In this document: in pieces, positions 1 to 7,688 of the stretch
Position numbering within the stretch: position 1 is the first letter of the stretch
Layout of the letters: every line of letters begins with the position of its first letter
Source of the DNA: DASPWV01 sp046727855
GTDB taxonomy: Bacteria; Acidobacteriota; Vicinamibacteria; Vicinamibacterales; UBA2999
Direction: 5' to 3'
DNA: 35,500 nt
Assembly: GCA_046727855.1 (NCBI GenBank)
Contig: JBKPDL010000079.1
Span: 1 to 35,500, forward strand
Position numbers and translations under genes: made by a program
The notes under the pieces: model-generated
What the model was told of the DNA's origin: nothing
The model's input: only the letters and a program-made list of their open reading frames with translations
The model's database searches: none

Positions 1-389
1 GCCGTTATGAGTACAGCCGCCACAACGCGAAGCTGTCTGGCACGATACGAACGCCATGGTGGGGCATCTCGGTGTCGCCGATGCTGCGCTACCAGCAGGG
101 CTTCCCGTTCGGGCGCACGTTCTCGTCGCGTTTGAGCTACGGGAGCGTCCGTTTCCTCGCGGAGCCGTTCGGCACGCGCCGTCAGGACGACATCATCATC
201 ACCGACGTTCGAGTGGACAAAGAGATTCGCTTCGGTCGCCGAAGTGTCTCCGGGTTCTTCGACATCTACAATCTGTTCAACAGCAACCCGGCGCAGAACC
301 TGCAGTGGAGCTCGGGCACCGCGTTCGATCGTCCGCTCAGCGTGGTGCCGCCGCGGCTCGCCCGGATCGGAGTCAAGCTCGAGTTCTGA
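1..389 (+). CDS. TonB-dependent receptor (Oar-like), C-terminal end only
   Basis: The gene enters from the left edge in the frame that starts at base 3 and ends at TGA 387-389. About 128 residues are visible. They alternate polar and hydrophobic stretches as in beta strands, include the DVRVDKEIRF and FFDIYNLFNSNP segments typical of the last strands of TonB receptors, and end in a terminal Phe, the usual outer-membrane insertion signal. The family imports large substrates across the outer membrane using TonB energy. The plug domain and any carboxypeptidase-like N-terminus lie outside the window, so the substrate cannot be judged. A strong terminator follows. Confidence 0.85.
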   Translation, partial: RYEYSRHNAKLSGTIRTPWWGISVSPMLRYQQGFPFGRTFSSRLSYGSVRFLAEPFGTRRQDDIIITDVRVDKEIRFGRRSVSGFFDIYNLFNSNPAQNLQWSSGTAFDRPLSVVPPRLARIGVKLEF

Positions 390-411
390 CGTCTGGAACT
401 TCTCGCAGATG

Positions 412-448
412 AAGGAGGTCACCCGCGGAGGGTGACCTCTTCGTGTTT
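412..448 (+). terminator. Rho-independent terminator of the TonB receptor gene
   Basis: GAGGTCACCC (415-424) and GGGTGACCTC (430-439) form a perfect 10-bp stem around a 5-base loop, followed by TTCGTGTTTT. It lies 25 bases after the receptor stop. The hairpin also contains a GTG at 432 that would extend the next gene, which argues against that start. Confidence 0.85.
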
Positions 449-449
449 T

Positions 450-1073
450 ATGAGCAACGTATTCGTCAGTATCGGGATGTCGCTCGACGGATTCATCGCG
501 GGACCCAATCGCGGGCCGAAGAATCCATTGGGCGAGAGCGGACCCAGCATCCACAAGTGGATGTTTCTGCAGGAGAGCTTCCGGCGCAGCCTCGCTCTCG
601 GAGGTGGCGGCGAGACCGGCGACGACAATCGCATGATCGAAGAGCTGCTGCGACGCACGGGCGCGAACGTTATGGGCAAGCGGATGTTCGAAGAGGGCGA
701 GGCCAACTGGCCCGAGATTGCGCCGTTTCACAGTCCTGTGTTCGTGCTCACGCATGAACAACGAAGCCCGTGGCCGCGAAAAGGCGGGACCACGTTTTAC
801 TTTGTGAACGACGGCATCGAGAGCGCGCTGCGGCAGGCACGGAACGCGGCCGGGGACAAGGACGTCCGCATCTCGGGTGGCGCGGACACGATCCGCCAGT
901 ACGTGAATGCCGGCCACGTCAACGAGATCTGGATCCACCTGGCGCCCGTTCTCCTCGGCGAGGGCCTGCGCCTCTTCGACGGCATCGACAAAAGCAAGGT
1001 GTTCGTCGACGTCTCCGAGATGGTGCACTCGCCGCACGTGACGCACGTTCGCTACATGGTGAGAAAGAAGTAG
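450..1073 (+). CDS. Dihydrofolate-reductase / RibD C-terminal family protein
   Basis: A 207-residue protein from ATG 450. It opens with VFVSIGMSLDGFIAGP, the usual first strand and substrate loop of the DHFR/RibD-C fold, and has the NVMGKRMFEEGE segment and the ISGGADTIRQY nucleotide-binding stretch with its Gly-Gly pair. The family uses NAD(P)H to reduce pteridine-like or other substrates; members of this subgroup (often called YyaP-like) have no settled substrate. I prefer ATG 450 over the in-frame GTG 432 because the latter lies inside the upstream terminator stem. No clear ribosome-binding site is visible. It appears to be a single gene; the 137 bases after it hold nothing I recognise. 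Confidence 0.85.
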   Translation: MSNVFVSIGMSLDGFIAGPNRGPKNPLGESGPSIHKWMFLQESFRRSLALGGGGETGDDNRMIEELLRRTGANVMGKRMFEEGEANWPEIAPFHSPVFVLTHEQRSPWPRKGGTTFYFVNDGIESALRQARNAAGDKDVRISGGADTIRQYVNAGHVNEIWIHLAPVLLGEGLRLFDGIDKSKVFVDVSEMVHSPHVTHVRYMVRKK

Positions 1074-1210
1074 CGCTCAGCCACCGCGTCACGTGCCGAA
1101 CGCCGGCGCAGCTGCTGCCGCGCCGCCAATCAATGGTCTTGGACGATTGAACGAGAGCCTGGCGGGCGCGCCGCGATCGCTTCACCGCTGTCCGGGCAAA
1201 GTCCGCGAAC

Positions 1211-1966
1211 CTACCGCCGCCAGAGAAACGTCAGCAGAAAACTTGCTGCCGCAACGGTGACGATCAGCGGCCCCGGTTCGCGCTGCAGCCACCATCCGAG
1301 CGCTTCGCCCGCCAGCGTCGCCGTGACGGCGAGCAACGCCGAGAGCGCCAGCATCTGATTCAGGTTTCGCGATACCCGCTTCGCCGTTGCCGCGGGAATG
1401 ATGATGAGCGATCCCATCAGGAGTACGCCCAGGTATCTGAGGCCGAGCGCGATCGTCAGCGCGAACATCTGCAGAAAGAACAGATTCAGCCGGCGAACGT
1501 TGACTTCCGCGGTGCGCGCGATGTCAGGCGACACCAGCATGACGACCAGAGCGTGTTTTTGACGGACGACGAAGGCGATGATCACACCGGCTGCGATGAC
1601 GACGAAGGCCGACTCGAAAGCGGTCACGGCGCCTGCGCCTCCGAGAAGCGCCTCGATAAGCTCGTCTCCCGAGGCCATCATGCTGCCAACCGCAAGCGCG
1701 CCGGAAAAGACCACGCCGATCACGGTTTCGGTCGGCAAGTGCGACGCGTCTTGCAGCGCCCACACCAGCAGCGCACCGAAAAACAACGTCGCGACGGCGC
1801 CGATCATCGGATGAAGGTGCAGCGCCAGCGCGATGCCGATGCCCGGCAGCGCGACGTGCGAGAGCGCATCTCCGGCGAGCGCCATCCGCCGCATGACGAC
1901 GAAACAGCCAATCAGGCCCGCAGCGACGGCCATCGCGGCGGAAAGGAGCAGCGCCTCAGTGGTCAT
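1211..1966 (-). CDS. Metal ABC transporter permease (ZnuB/MntB-like)
   Basis: A 251-residue inner-membrane protein of the ABC-3 family, with about eight hydrophobic segments. It has the family stretch MRRMALAGDALSHVALPGIG, and further in LRYLGVLLMGSLIIIPAATA, which matches the conserved ABC-3 core. Such permeases form the channel for Zn2+, Mn2+ or Fe2+ import. The start is ATG 1966, which overlaps the 3' end of the ATPase gene by 11 bases, so the two are probably translationally coupled; an extension to 2041 would lie fully inside the ATPase gene and is unlikely. No substrate-binding lipoprotein is encoded nearby, so metal specificity is open. Confidence 0.9.
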   Translation of the reverse strand: MTTEALLLSAAMAVAAGLIGCFVVMRRMALAGDALSHVALPGIGIALALHLHPMIGAVATLFFGALLVWALQDASHLPTETVIGVVFSGALAVGSMMASGDELIEALLGGAGAVTAFESAFVVIAAGVIIAFVVRQKHALVVMLVSPDIARTAEVNVRRLNLFFLQMFALTIALGLRYLGVLLMGSLIIIPAATAKRVSRNLNQMLALSALLAVTATLAGEALGWWLQREPGPLIVTVAAASFLLTFLWRR

Positions 1967-2678
1967 GGAGGTGCAACGCGACCGATGTCCCGTACATCTC
2001 GTGAAGCAGATCAGTAGTGAGAATTTCCCGCGGCTTGCCAAGGCGCACGCGATTGCGGCTCCAGCAGAGGACCATCGTGGCGTAGCGATACACCACCGTG
2101 AGGTCGTGCGAGATCAGCAACACGCTCAGATCCCGCTCCTGCTGGAGTCGATGAATCAGCTCGTTGAGCCGTTCCTCGCCCGCCTCGTCGACGCCGGCCG
2201 TGGGTTCGTCCAGCAGCAGCACGTCCGGCTCGCCGATGAGCGCAAAGCCAACCAGCAGGCGCTGAAACTGGCCGCCGGACAGCGCGCCGATCGGCAAGTC
2301 CGCAACCGAACGGGGCAAGCCCACCAGCGCCAGCGCGCCGGTGATCGTCTTCGCCGGCACATGCGCCATCGCTGCCCTGGCACGAAGAAAATCGGTGCCG
2401 GTGATCGGCACGTCGCGCGCGATATCGAGATGCTGGGGGACGTAGCCGAGGCGTACGCCGGGCGCCCAGCGAATTGTGCCCTCCGCTGGAATCGCGCCCA
2501 GGAGCGTACGAAAGAGAACGGTTTTGCCCGAACCATTCGGCCCGATCACCGCGAGCGACGTGCCGCGGGCGACGCGAAAACTGAGATTCTGGAAGACCAG
2601 CCTGTTCGCGAGTCTTACGGTCAGGTCATCCACTTGCAAGATGTCGTCGCGTTGGATCGAGGGCGCGTCGCCGCTCAC
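1956..2678 (-). CDS. Metal ABC transporter ATP-binding protein (ZnuC/MntA-like)
   Basis: A 240-residue ABC ATPase with Walker A GPNGSGKT, a Q-loop region (GYVPQHLDI), signature LSGGQFQR, Walker B VLLLDEPT and switch His in LLISHDLT, all in normal order and spacing. The GYVPQ Q-loop and the small size are typical of ATPases paired with ABC-3 metal permeases, and the permease overlaps its 3' end. It probably powers import of a divalent metal across the inner membrane. The start is GTG 2678. It is divergent from the TetR gene, with a 116-base gap that contains the TetR-type operator, so shared control is possible but not shown. Confidence 0.9.
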   Translation of the reverse strand: MSGDAPSIQRDDILQVDDLTVRLANRLVFQNLSFRVARGTSLAVIGPNGSGKTVLFRTLLGAIPAEGTIRWAPGVRLGYVPQHLDIARDVPITGTDFLRARAAMAHVPAKTITGALALVGLPRSVADLPIGALSGGQFQRLLVGFALIGEPDVLLLDEPTAGVDEAGEERLNELIHRLQQERDLSVLLISHDLTVVYRYATMVLCWSRNRVRLGKPREILTTDLLHEMYGTSVALHLHDH

Positions 2679-2768
2679 GCCCTATTGTGACGCGTCCACT
2701 GCGCGCCTTGCGCGATCACCCGCCGCCTGATCGACTGCCAGGCACCCAAGGAAACCTTGCTTTTTAGC

Positions 2769-2780
2769 ACGAACGTTCGT
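2769..2780. promoter_or_regulatory. Probable TetR-family operator, copy 1
   Basis: ACGAACGTTCGT is a perfect 12-bp palindrome placed directly upstream of, and nearly touching, the -10 box of the TetR gene. This is the usual layout for autorepression. The longer string AGCACGAACGTTCG recurs once more in the window at 3434-3447. Confidence 0.65.
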
Positions 2781-2781
2781 A

Positions 2782-2787
2782 TATAAT
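2782..2787 (+). promoter_or_regulatory. -10 box (TATAAT) of the TetR gene
   Basis: A perfect TATAAT hexamer. Seven bases after it comes ATG 2795, so transcription would begin at or within a base or two of that codon, implying a leaderless mRNA. No good -35 box is visible; the palindrome occupies part of the spacer. Confidence 0.6.
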
Positions 2788-2794
2788 GCCGCCG

Positions 2795-3391
2795 ATGCAG
2801 AAAGGCCAAGCCACCCGCGAAGCGATTCTCGACCGAGCGGTCGACCTGGCCCGGACCGTCGGGCTCGAAGGTCTGACGATCGGCCGCCTGGCCGACGACG
2901 TTGATCTGTCGAAGAGCGGGCTGTTCGCGCACTTTCGATCGAAGGAGGCGCTCCAGGTCCAGGTGCTCGAGCGAGCCGCCGAGCGATTCGTGGCCAACGT
3001 GCTCCGGCCGGCCCTGGCGGTCAAGCGTGGCCGGCCGCGCATCCAGGCCTTGTTCGAGCGCTGGCTGGAGTGGGAGCATCGCCCCGGCGGCTGCATCTTC
3101 GTCCAGGCGGCCGTCGATCTCGACGACCGCGCCGGCCCTGCCCGCGATCGCCTGGTACAACTGCAACGCGACTGGCTCGACGCGATCGCCACGACGGCGC
3201 GGGGCGCGATCGTGGAGGGGCACTTCAAACGGACCGTCGATCCCGTGCAGTTCGCCCACGACCTGAACGGGATCATTCTCGGCTACCACCACGTCAGCCG
3301 GCTTCTGAACGATCCGGATGCCGAACACCGGGCGCGCACAGCCTTCGACGCCCTGCTGCGGGCGGCGAGCAAAAGATCTTCTGATCGCTAA
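2795..3391 (+). CDS. TetR/AcrR-family transcriptional regulator
   Basis: About 198 residues. The N-terminal helix-turn-helix is clear: ATREAILDRAVDLARTVGLE, then LTIGRLADDVDLSKSGLFAHF, with FRSKEALQ closing the DNA-binding domain. The rest is a helical ligand-binding and dimerisation domain. I chose ATG 2795 because ATG 2786 overlaps the perfect TATAAT box and would lie upstream of the expected transcript start. The gene is divergent from the metal ABC operon and runs into the TPR gene 15 bases later. It probably represses itself and, through a second operator copy, the TPR gene. The ligand is unknown. Confidence 0.9.
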   Translation: MQKGQATREAILDRAVDLARTVGLEGLTIGRLADDVDLSKSGLFAHFRSKEALQVQVLERAAERFVANVLRPALAVKRGRPRIQALFERWLEWEHRPGGCIFVQAAVDLDDRAGPARDRLVQLQRDWLDAIATTARGAIVEGHFKRTVDPVQFAHDLNGIILGYHHVSRLLNDPDAEHRARTAFDALLRAASKRSSDR

Positions 3392-3406
3392 AAGGGGGAA
3401 CCCGTC

Positions 3407-4417
3407 ATGACGTCCAGCCTTCGCCCAAAAAAAAGCACGAACGTTCGCGTTTTTCTGATCGTCGGATTCCTCGCGGCACGGAGTGCCGCTGCCGCCTTCG
3501 CCGCCGAGCCGCAAACGTCCACGGCACTCGGCGACGTCGCGCTCACGGCGGGCGACGCGGCGCTCCGCCGCGGCGCGGAGCTGTTCGAGAAGGCCCGCTG
3601 GGACGAAGCCCGTCGCGCCTTCGAGGGCGCGGTCATGTGGAACCCCAACCTCACCATGGCGCATTACAACCTCGGCGTGACGCTCGGCCTCCTCGGACGG
3701 AGCGACGAGGCGATCGACGCGTATCGCGCGACGCTTCGCCTCGCGCCGCGAATGGCCGCGGCGTTGGTCAATCTGGGCGTGGAGTTGTCCAAACGCGATC
3801 GTCTTCACGAAGCGCTTGACAGCCTCGAGAAAGCCGCACGCGTCGCGCCTGGATACGCGCCGGCCCAGCACAATCTCGGCGTCGTCCTGGCCAGCCTCGG
3901 GAGACTCGATGAGGCGATCGCGGCGCTCGATCGCGCAGCGGCGTTGGCTCCGGAGGATCCAGCGACGCGGCGGGCGCTTGCCGACACGCACTACAACATT
4001 GGTGTGCGGCACGCGGGACAGCGGCAGTGGATGGCGGCGTTGACCAGTTATGAGACGGCGGTACGGTTCAGTCGCGAGTTGCCGGAGGCGTTCAATGGCG
4101 CGGGCGTCGCGTTGTCACGCCTGGGCCGAGAGCGCGACTCATTGCCGATGTTCGAGGAAGCGGTCCGGCAGCGTCCGTCCTATGCGGAGGCCCGATACAA
4201 CCTGGCGCGATCGCTGGCGGTCCTGGGCCGCTACTTCGAGGCGATGGCACAGTGCCGCACGGTCCTGAGTGCGCAGCCACATCTCAGGCAGGCCATCGAG
4301 CTGCTCGATTCGCTCGAGCGGGTCTATGCACCCCCGTCGCGCAGACTCGGGGCCCGAGCGCTGCCCTGCGCAGCACCATCTTCGCTTCGCTTGGACCTCG
4401 AGCTGGAAACGCGCTAA
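3407..4417 (+). CDS. Secreted tetratricopeptide-repeat protein
   Basis: A 336-residue protein. The N-terminus has a Sec-type signal (basic RPKK, hydrophobic FLIVGFLAA, likely cut after AAAAFA). From about residue 45 it is made of tandem 34-residue TPR units, about seven, with repeated motifs such as AHYNLGVTLGLLGRSDEAI and AQHNLGVVLASLGRLDEAI. TPR arrays bind partner proteins; no catalytic domain is visible. The start ATG 3407 has a strong ribosome-binding site (AAAGGGGGAA, 3390-3399). It follows the TetR gene by 15 bases and carries a TetR-type operator in its first codons, so it is the best candidate target of that regulator. Its end overlaps the convergent gene by 4 bases. Confidence 0.85.
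   Translation: MTSSLRPKKSTNVRVFLIVGFLAARSAAAAFAAEPQTSTALGDVALTAGDAALRRGAELFEKARWDEARRAFEGAVMWNPNLTMAHYNLGVTLGLLGRSDEAIDAYRATLRLAPRMAAALVNLGVELSKRDRLHEALDSLEKAARVAPGYAPAQHNLGVVLASLGRLDEAIAALDRAAALAPEDPATRRALADTHYNIGVRHAGQRQWMAALTSYETAVRFSRELPEAFNGAGVALSRLGRERDSLPMFEEAVRQRPSYAEARYNLARSLAVLGRYFEAMAQCRTVLSAQPHLRQAIELLDSLERVYAPPSRRLGARALPCAAPSSLRLDLELETR
3434..3449. promoter_or_regulatory. Probable TetR-family operator, copy 2 (inside the TPR coding start)
   Basis: AGCACGAACGTTCGCG repeats the first operator string for 14 bases and sits between an A-run (3427-3434) and a T-run (3450-3454), giving an imperfect 24-bp palindrome. It falls about 27 bases inside the TPR gene as started at 3407. It could act as a roadblock operator, or mark a true start further downstream. 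Confidence 0.45.
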
Positions 4418-5064
4418 CGAGAATTGTCGTTTGTCAGCTGGGCGAGCCTCGCGCGCAGGCGGTCCAAGATCACAGGGTCGAGTGCGAAGCTCCATCGTGC
4501 CAATTCCGATAGCTCCCGGGCGTTGAAGGATGCGCGCATCAGACCGCTTTGGGTATGCGCTGGAAACGCGAGCAGGAAGTGCCCGATCTCGTGCGCCAGC
4601 ACCCGGCCAAGCGCGCGCCCCACAGTTGCTGGGCTGCCCTGCCAGACTCTCGCGCGCGTTGTCGCGAGCAACGCACGCACGGCTGCTGGATCGAGCGTGA
4701 TGACTGGCTCGGGCGCCCCGCCGTCGCAAAAACGAATCGCGCCGAGGCGGCCTCCGGTCTCCATCGCGTGGCTGACTGCTCGCCGGTCGCCGGCCGCGGC
4801 AGGCGGGAGCGGTCTGAGACTCACCGCCAGCACAACATCGTCCGGACCGACGTCGTTCGTTGATGACCACACGACGCTGACCCCATACGGGTGCCAGATC
4901 GCGTCGGCCTCCGCAATCATCCGGCGGACGTACGGGTCGTCGGGCGGGTTTTCGATCGCGAGCACTACACGAATGTGCGTCGGCACTTCCGGTCCGGCCG
5001 CGTCTGCGCTCGCTGAGAGCAGCGCAGCGATCGCGAAGCAGGCAAAGCCGCGCAACCGGTCCAT
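4414..5064 (-). CDS. Secreted metzincin-like zinc metalloprotease
   Basis: A 216-residue protein from ATG 5064 with a signal peptide (LRGFACFAIAALLSASADA). Near the C-terminus it has HEIGHFLLAFPAHTQSGLM: a zinc-binding HExxH (His158, Glu159, His162), a third His at 170 and a Met at 176 that could form the metzincin Met-turn. The gap between the second and third His is seven residues rather than the five of classical metzincins. I recall similar short secreted proteins in acidobacteria, annotated as hypothetical. The substrate is unknown. An upstream TTG at 5097 is possible but places extra residues before the signal. Confidence 0.7.
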   Translation of the reverse strand: MDRLRGFACFAIAALLSASADAAGPEVPTHIRVVLAIENPPDDPYVRRMIAEADAIWHPYGVSVVWSSTNDVGPDDVVLAVSLRPLPPAAAGDRRAVSHAMETGGRLGAIRFCDGGAPEPVITLDPAAVRALLATTRARVWQGSPATVGRALGRVLAHEIGHFLLAFPAHTQSGLMRASFNARELSELARWSFALDPVILDRLRARLAQLTNDNSR

Positions 5065-5276
5065 GGGCCATCGTAGGACCGGCCGGTGCCATGACAAAAA
5101 CTCTTTGTTTTAATCGCAACGATGAACGGTCGTCATGGGACCCGGCCTCGCGCGCACGGACAATATCGAGCATCGAATGGAATCTCCGTGCGCTGCGGAA
5201 AGATCACCGGATCGCCCGACGTGGCACGTGACGCCGTCGATAATTCCTGTCAAAACCGCACGAAAGCTGATGAGTT

Positions 5277-5285
5277 TGGTATAAC
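5277..5285 (+). promoter_or_regulatory. Possible extended -10 promoter of the hybrid kinase gene
   Basis: TGGTATAAC fits the extended -10 pattern TGnTATAAT with one mismatch. It would give a 5' leader of about 40 bases before GTG 5334. No -35 box is evident. The rest of the 5098-5333 gap shows nothing else I can name. Confidence 0.4.
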
Positions 5286-5333
5286 CTGTTACACCTCCCG
5301 CGATTCCTCCCCCTCGCCGGATCTGCATAGTCG

Positions 5334-7580
5334 GTGAAAACGACAGTTCGACCTGCAGCGACGCTGCGCCGGCTGCTTCTGCGGCGGTCCGTGCCGTACG
5401 GTCTGTTCGCGCTGGCGTGTGCCTTGTCAGTGGCGGCCGGGTGGTACGTATGGTCCACCGCCGCGGCAACAGCCGAGGCGCAGGCGCAGGCAGAATTTCT
5501 CGCGGATGCACAGCAGATTCGCCGCCAGATCCAGTCCGGGCTGACCTCCTACATTGAAGTTGTCCGGACCGGCGCCGTCTTGATGTCGGCCGACAACGAG
5601 ATCAGCGGGACGGAATTCCGCCGCTTCGTGGACGGGCTCGAGCTCCCCGAGCGGTATCCAGGGATAGAGGGCATCGGCTTTGCGCAGTGCGTGCGACAGC
5701 GGGACCTCCGGCGCGTCCTGCGCCTGTTCGATCTCGATGGCACGACCATTCGACTGTGGCCCGCGGCGTCGCGCCCCGAGTACTGCCCGACCGTGTTCCT
5801 GCAACCGTCCAGCACCAGGAACAAAGCCTCGGTCGGCTTCGACCTCAGTTCCGAAGAACCGCTGGCCACGGCGATGATGAGGGCGCGCGACACCGGTGAG
5901 CCGATGGTCTCGCGCAAGCTCGTGACGCTGGCGGTATGGGAGAAGGGCTGGCGCGGCAACGTCGTGCTGTTCATCCCTGTTTACCGCTTTGCCGCTTCGC
6001 TTCGCACGATCGAAGCGCGGCGCGCCGCCCTGATCGGATTCGTCTTCAGCCCCTTCCATTCCGAGCGCGTGTTACAGGACATCGTGACGTCGCGTGCACC
6101 ATCGGTCGCGTTCGAAGTGTATGACGCGCCCGAGGCGGAGCCGGCGACGCTTCTTGGTCAATCAGACACGCCCACCAGCAGCGTGCGCTATGAATCGGGC
6201 GGATCGGTGGCGGTGGCCGGTCGCGATTGGATGGTCGGCGTCAAGGCGCTCGGCGAGGGGGTGAGCATCGTCCCGCAGGCCGCGTGGCAGGCGCTCGTGG
6301 GCGGCGTGATCCTCTCGTTCATGTTGTTCGTCATCACCCGCGCGCAAGTGCGGGCGTGGGAAACGGCGGCGCGGCACGAGGCCGAGCTGCGCGCGTCGGC
6401 CGAAGCGTTGCGCGAGAGCGAGTCGCAGGCGCAGGCGGCAAACCGCGCCAAAGACGAATTCCTCGCCACGCTTTCGCATGAACTGCGGACGCCCCTGAAC
6501 GTCGTGCTCGGATGGGTGAGCATGCTGCGCCAGGGCTCGGTGCGTCAGGAGCGCCTGTCGCACGCGTTGGACATCATCGAACGCAACGCGGAGCATCAGG
6601 CGGAATTGATCGACGACCTGCTGGATGTCTCTCGCATCATCACCGGCAAACTGCGGCTCGAACTTCGGCCGCTCGCGTACGCTCCGGTTCTTTCCGCCGT
6701 CGTCGAGTCACTGCGTCCAAGTGCGGACGCGAAGGGCGTCGAGCTGCATACGCCCTCGCTTCAGGAGGCATTCGCCCTGCGCGGTGATCCCGACCGCTTG
6801 CACCAAATCACGTGGAATCTGCTCGCGAACGCAATCAAGTTCACTCCATCCGGCGGCCACGTCTACATCGAGCTCGAGCGCGATTCGCGCTACGTGACGC
6901 TCACCGTTCGCGACACGGGCATCGGCATTCCGCCCGAGTTCATGCCGCACGTCTTCGAACGCTTTCGGCAGGCGGACAGTTCCACGACCCGCACACACAG
7001 CGGAGTTGGGCTCGGGCTTGCGATCGTGCGCCATCTCGTCGAGTTGCACGGCGGACGAATCATGGCGAAGAGCGACGGCTCCGGCAAGGGAGCCACCTTC
7101 ATCATGGAGCTTCCGTCGATGGCGGTTGCTACAGCGTCGACCTCAACCGCACCTCTCGCCGCCTTTGCAGCGCTGCCCACTCCGCGCCTGGACGGCGTTC
7201 GCGTGCTCGTGGTGGACGATGATCCGAACACGCGTGAGCTGCTGAGCGAAGCATTGGGCACCACGGGCGCGCGCGTCAAGGCGGCAGACTCCGCGCGTGA
7301 TGCGCTCGAGCAGCTGCGCAGCGACAGCATCGACGTCATCGTCAGCGACATCGCCATGCCCGGCGAGGACGGCTTCTGGTTGATGCAGCATATCCGTGCG
7401 CTGCCCGGCGAGCTGGGACGCACGCCAGCCATTGCGCTCACCGCGCTCGCGCGCAGCGAGGATCGAGCGCGTGCGCTGGAAGTGGGATTTCAAATGCACC
7501 TGCCGAAACCGGTGCAGCTCGGCGAACTGCAGGCGCGAGTGGCGACGCTCGCGGCCGAACGCGCCGAGGGGACGGTGTGA
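5334..7580 (+). CDS. Membrane hybrid sensor histidine kinase with CHASE domain and receiver
   Basis: A 748-residue protein. Order: first membrane helix (about 21-40), periplasmic CHASE-type sensor (about 45-310, with YPGIEGIGFAQCV and FDLSSEEPLATAMMRARDTG), second helix (about 318-336), coiled segment, HisKA with SHELRTPLNVVLGW (His382), HATPase with WNLLANAIKFTP, DTGIGIPPEF and GVGLGLAIV, and a C-terminal receiver with Asp672 in SDIAMPGEDGF and the Lys of HLPKP. CHASE domains bind small extracellular ligands. The receiver makes it a phosphorelay component whose next partner is not in the window. The start is GTG 5334, only two codons after an in-frame stop, so little choice exists. Confidence 0.92.
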   Translation: MKTTVRPAATLRRLLLRRSVPYGLFALACALSVAAGWYVWSTAAATAEAQAQAEFLADAQQIRRQIQSGLTSYIEVVRTGAVLMSADNEISGTEFRRFVDGLELPERYPGIEGIGFAQCVRQRDLRRVLRLFDLDGTTIRLWPAASRPEYCPTVFLQPSSTRNKASVGFDLSSEEPLATAMMRARDTGEPMVSRKLVTLAVWEKGWRGNVVLFIPVYRFAASLRTIEARRAALIGFVFSPFHSERVLQDIVTSRAPSVAFEVYDAPEAEPATLLGQSDTPTSSVRYESGGSVAVAGRDWMVGVKALGEGVSIVPQAAWQALVGGVILSFMLFVITRAQVRAWETAARHEAELRASAEALRESESQAQAANRAKDEFLATLSHELRTPLNVVLGWVSMLRQGSVRQERLSHALDIIERNAEHQAELIDDLLDVSRIITGKLRLELRPLAYAPVLSAVVESLRPSADAKGVELHTPSLQEAFALRGDPDRLHQITWNLLANAIKFTPSGGHVYIELERDSRYVTLTVRDTGIGIPPEFMPHVFERFRQADSSTTRTHSGVGLGLAIVRHLVELHGGRIMAKSDGSGKGATFIMELPSMAVATASTSTAPLAAFAALPTPRLDGVRVLVVDDDPNTRELLSEALGTTGARVKAADSARDALEQLRSDSIDVIVSDIAMPGEDGFWLMQHIRALPGELGRTPAIALTALARSEDRARALEVGFQMHLPKPVQLGELQARVATLAAERAEGTV

Positions 7581-7688
7581 CCGGCGTGAGGTGGCGAGCC
7601 GCTGGACGACGCAGCGAGTCGAACGGCGGAACCTAGACATCTCCGAAGGCCAAAGGCGAGGCTTCGCTGGTGTCCCGACCGCGAGAAG

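Noticed and set aside
432..449. In-frame GTG extension of the DHFR-family gene
   Set aside because: It lies inside the stem of the upstream terminator.
2675..4012. Long open frame (445 codons) on the minus strand
   Set aside because: It is antisense to the TetR and TPR genes, both well supported by domains and ribosome sites.
4139..5173. Open frame of 344 codons on the minus strand
   Set aside because: It is a different frame over the metzincin-like and TPR genes, Arg-rich and without motifs.
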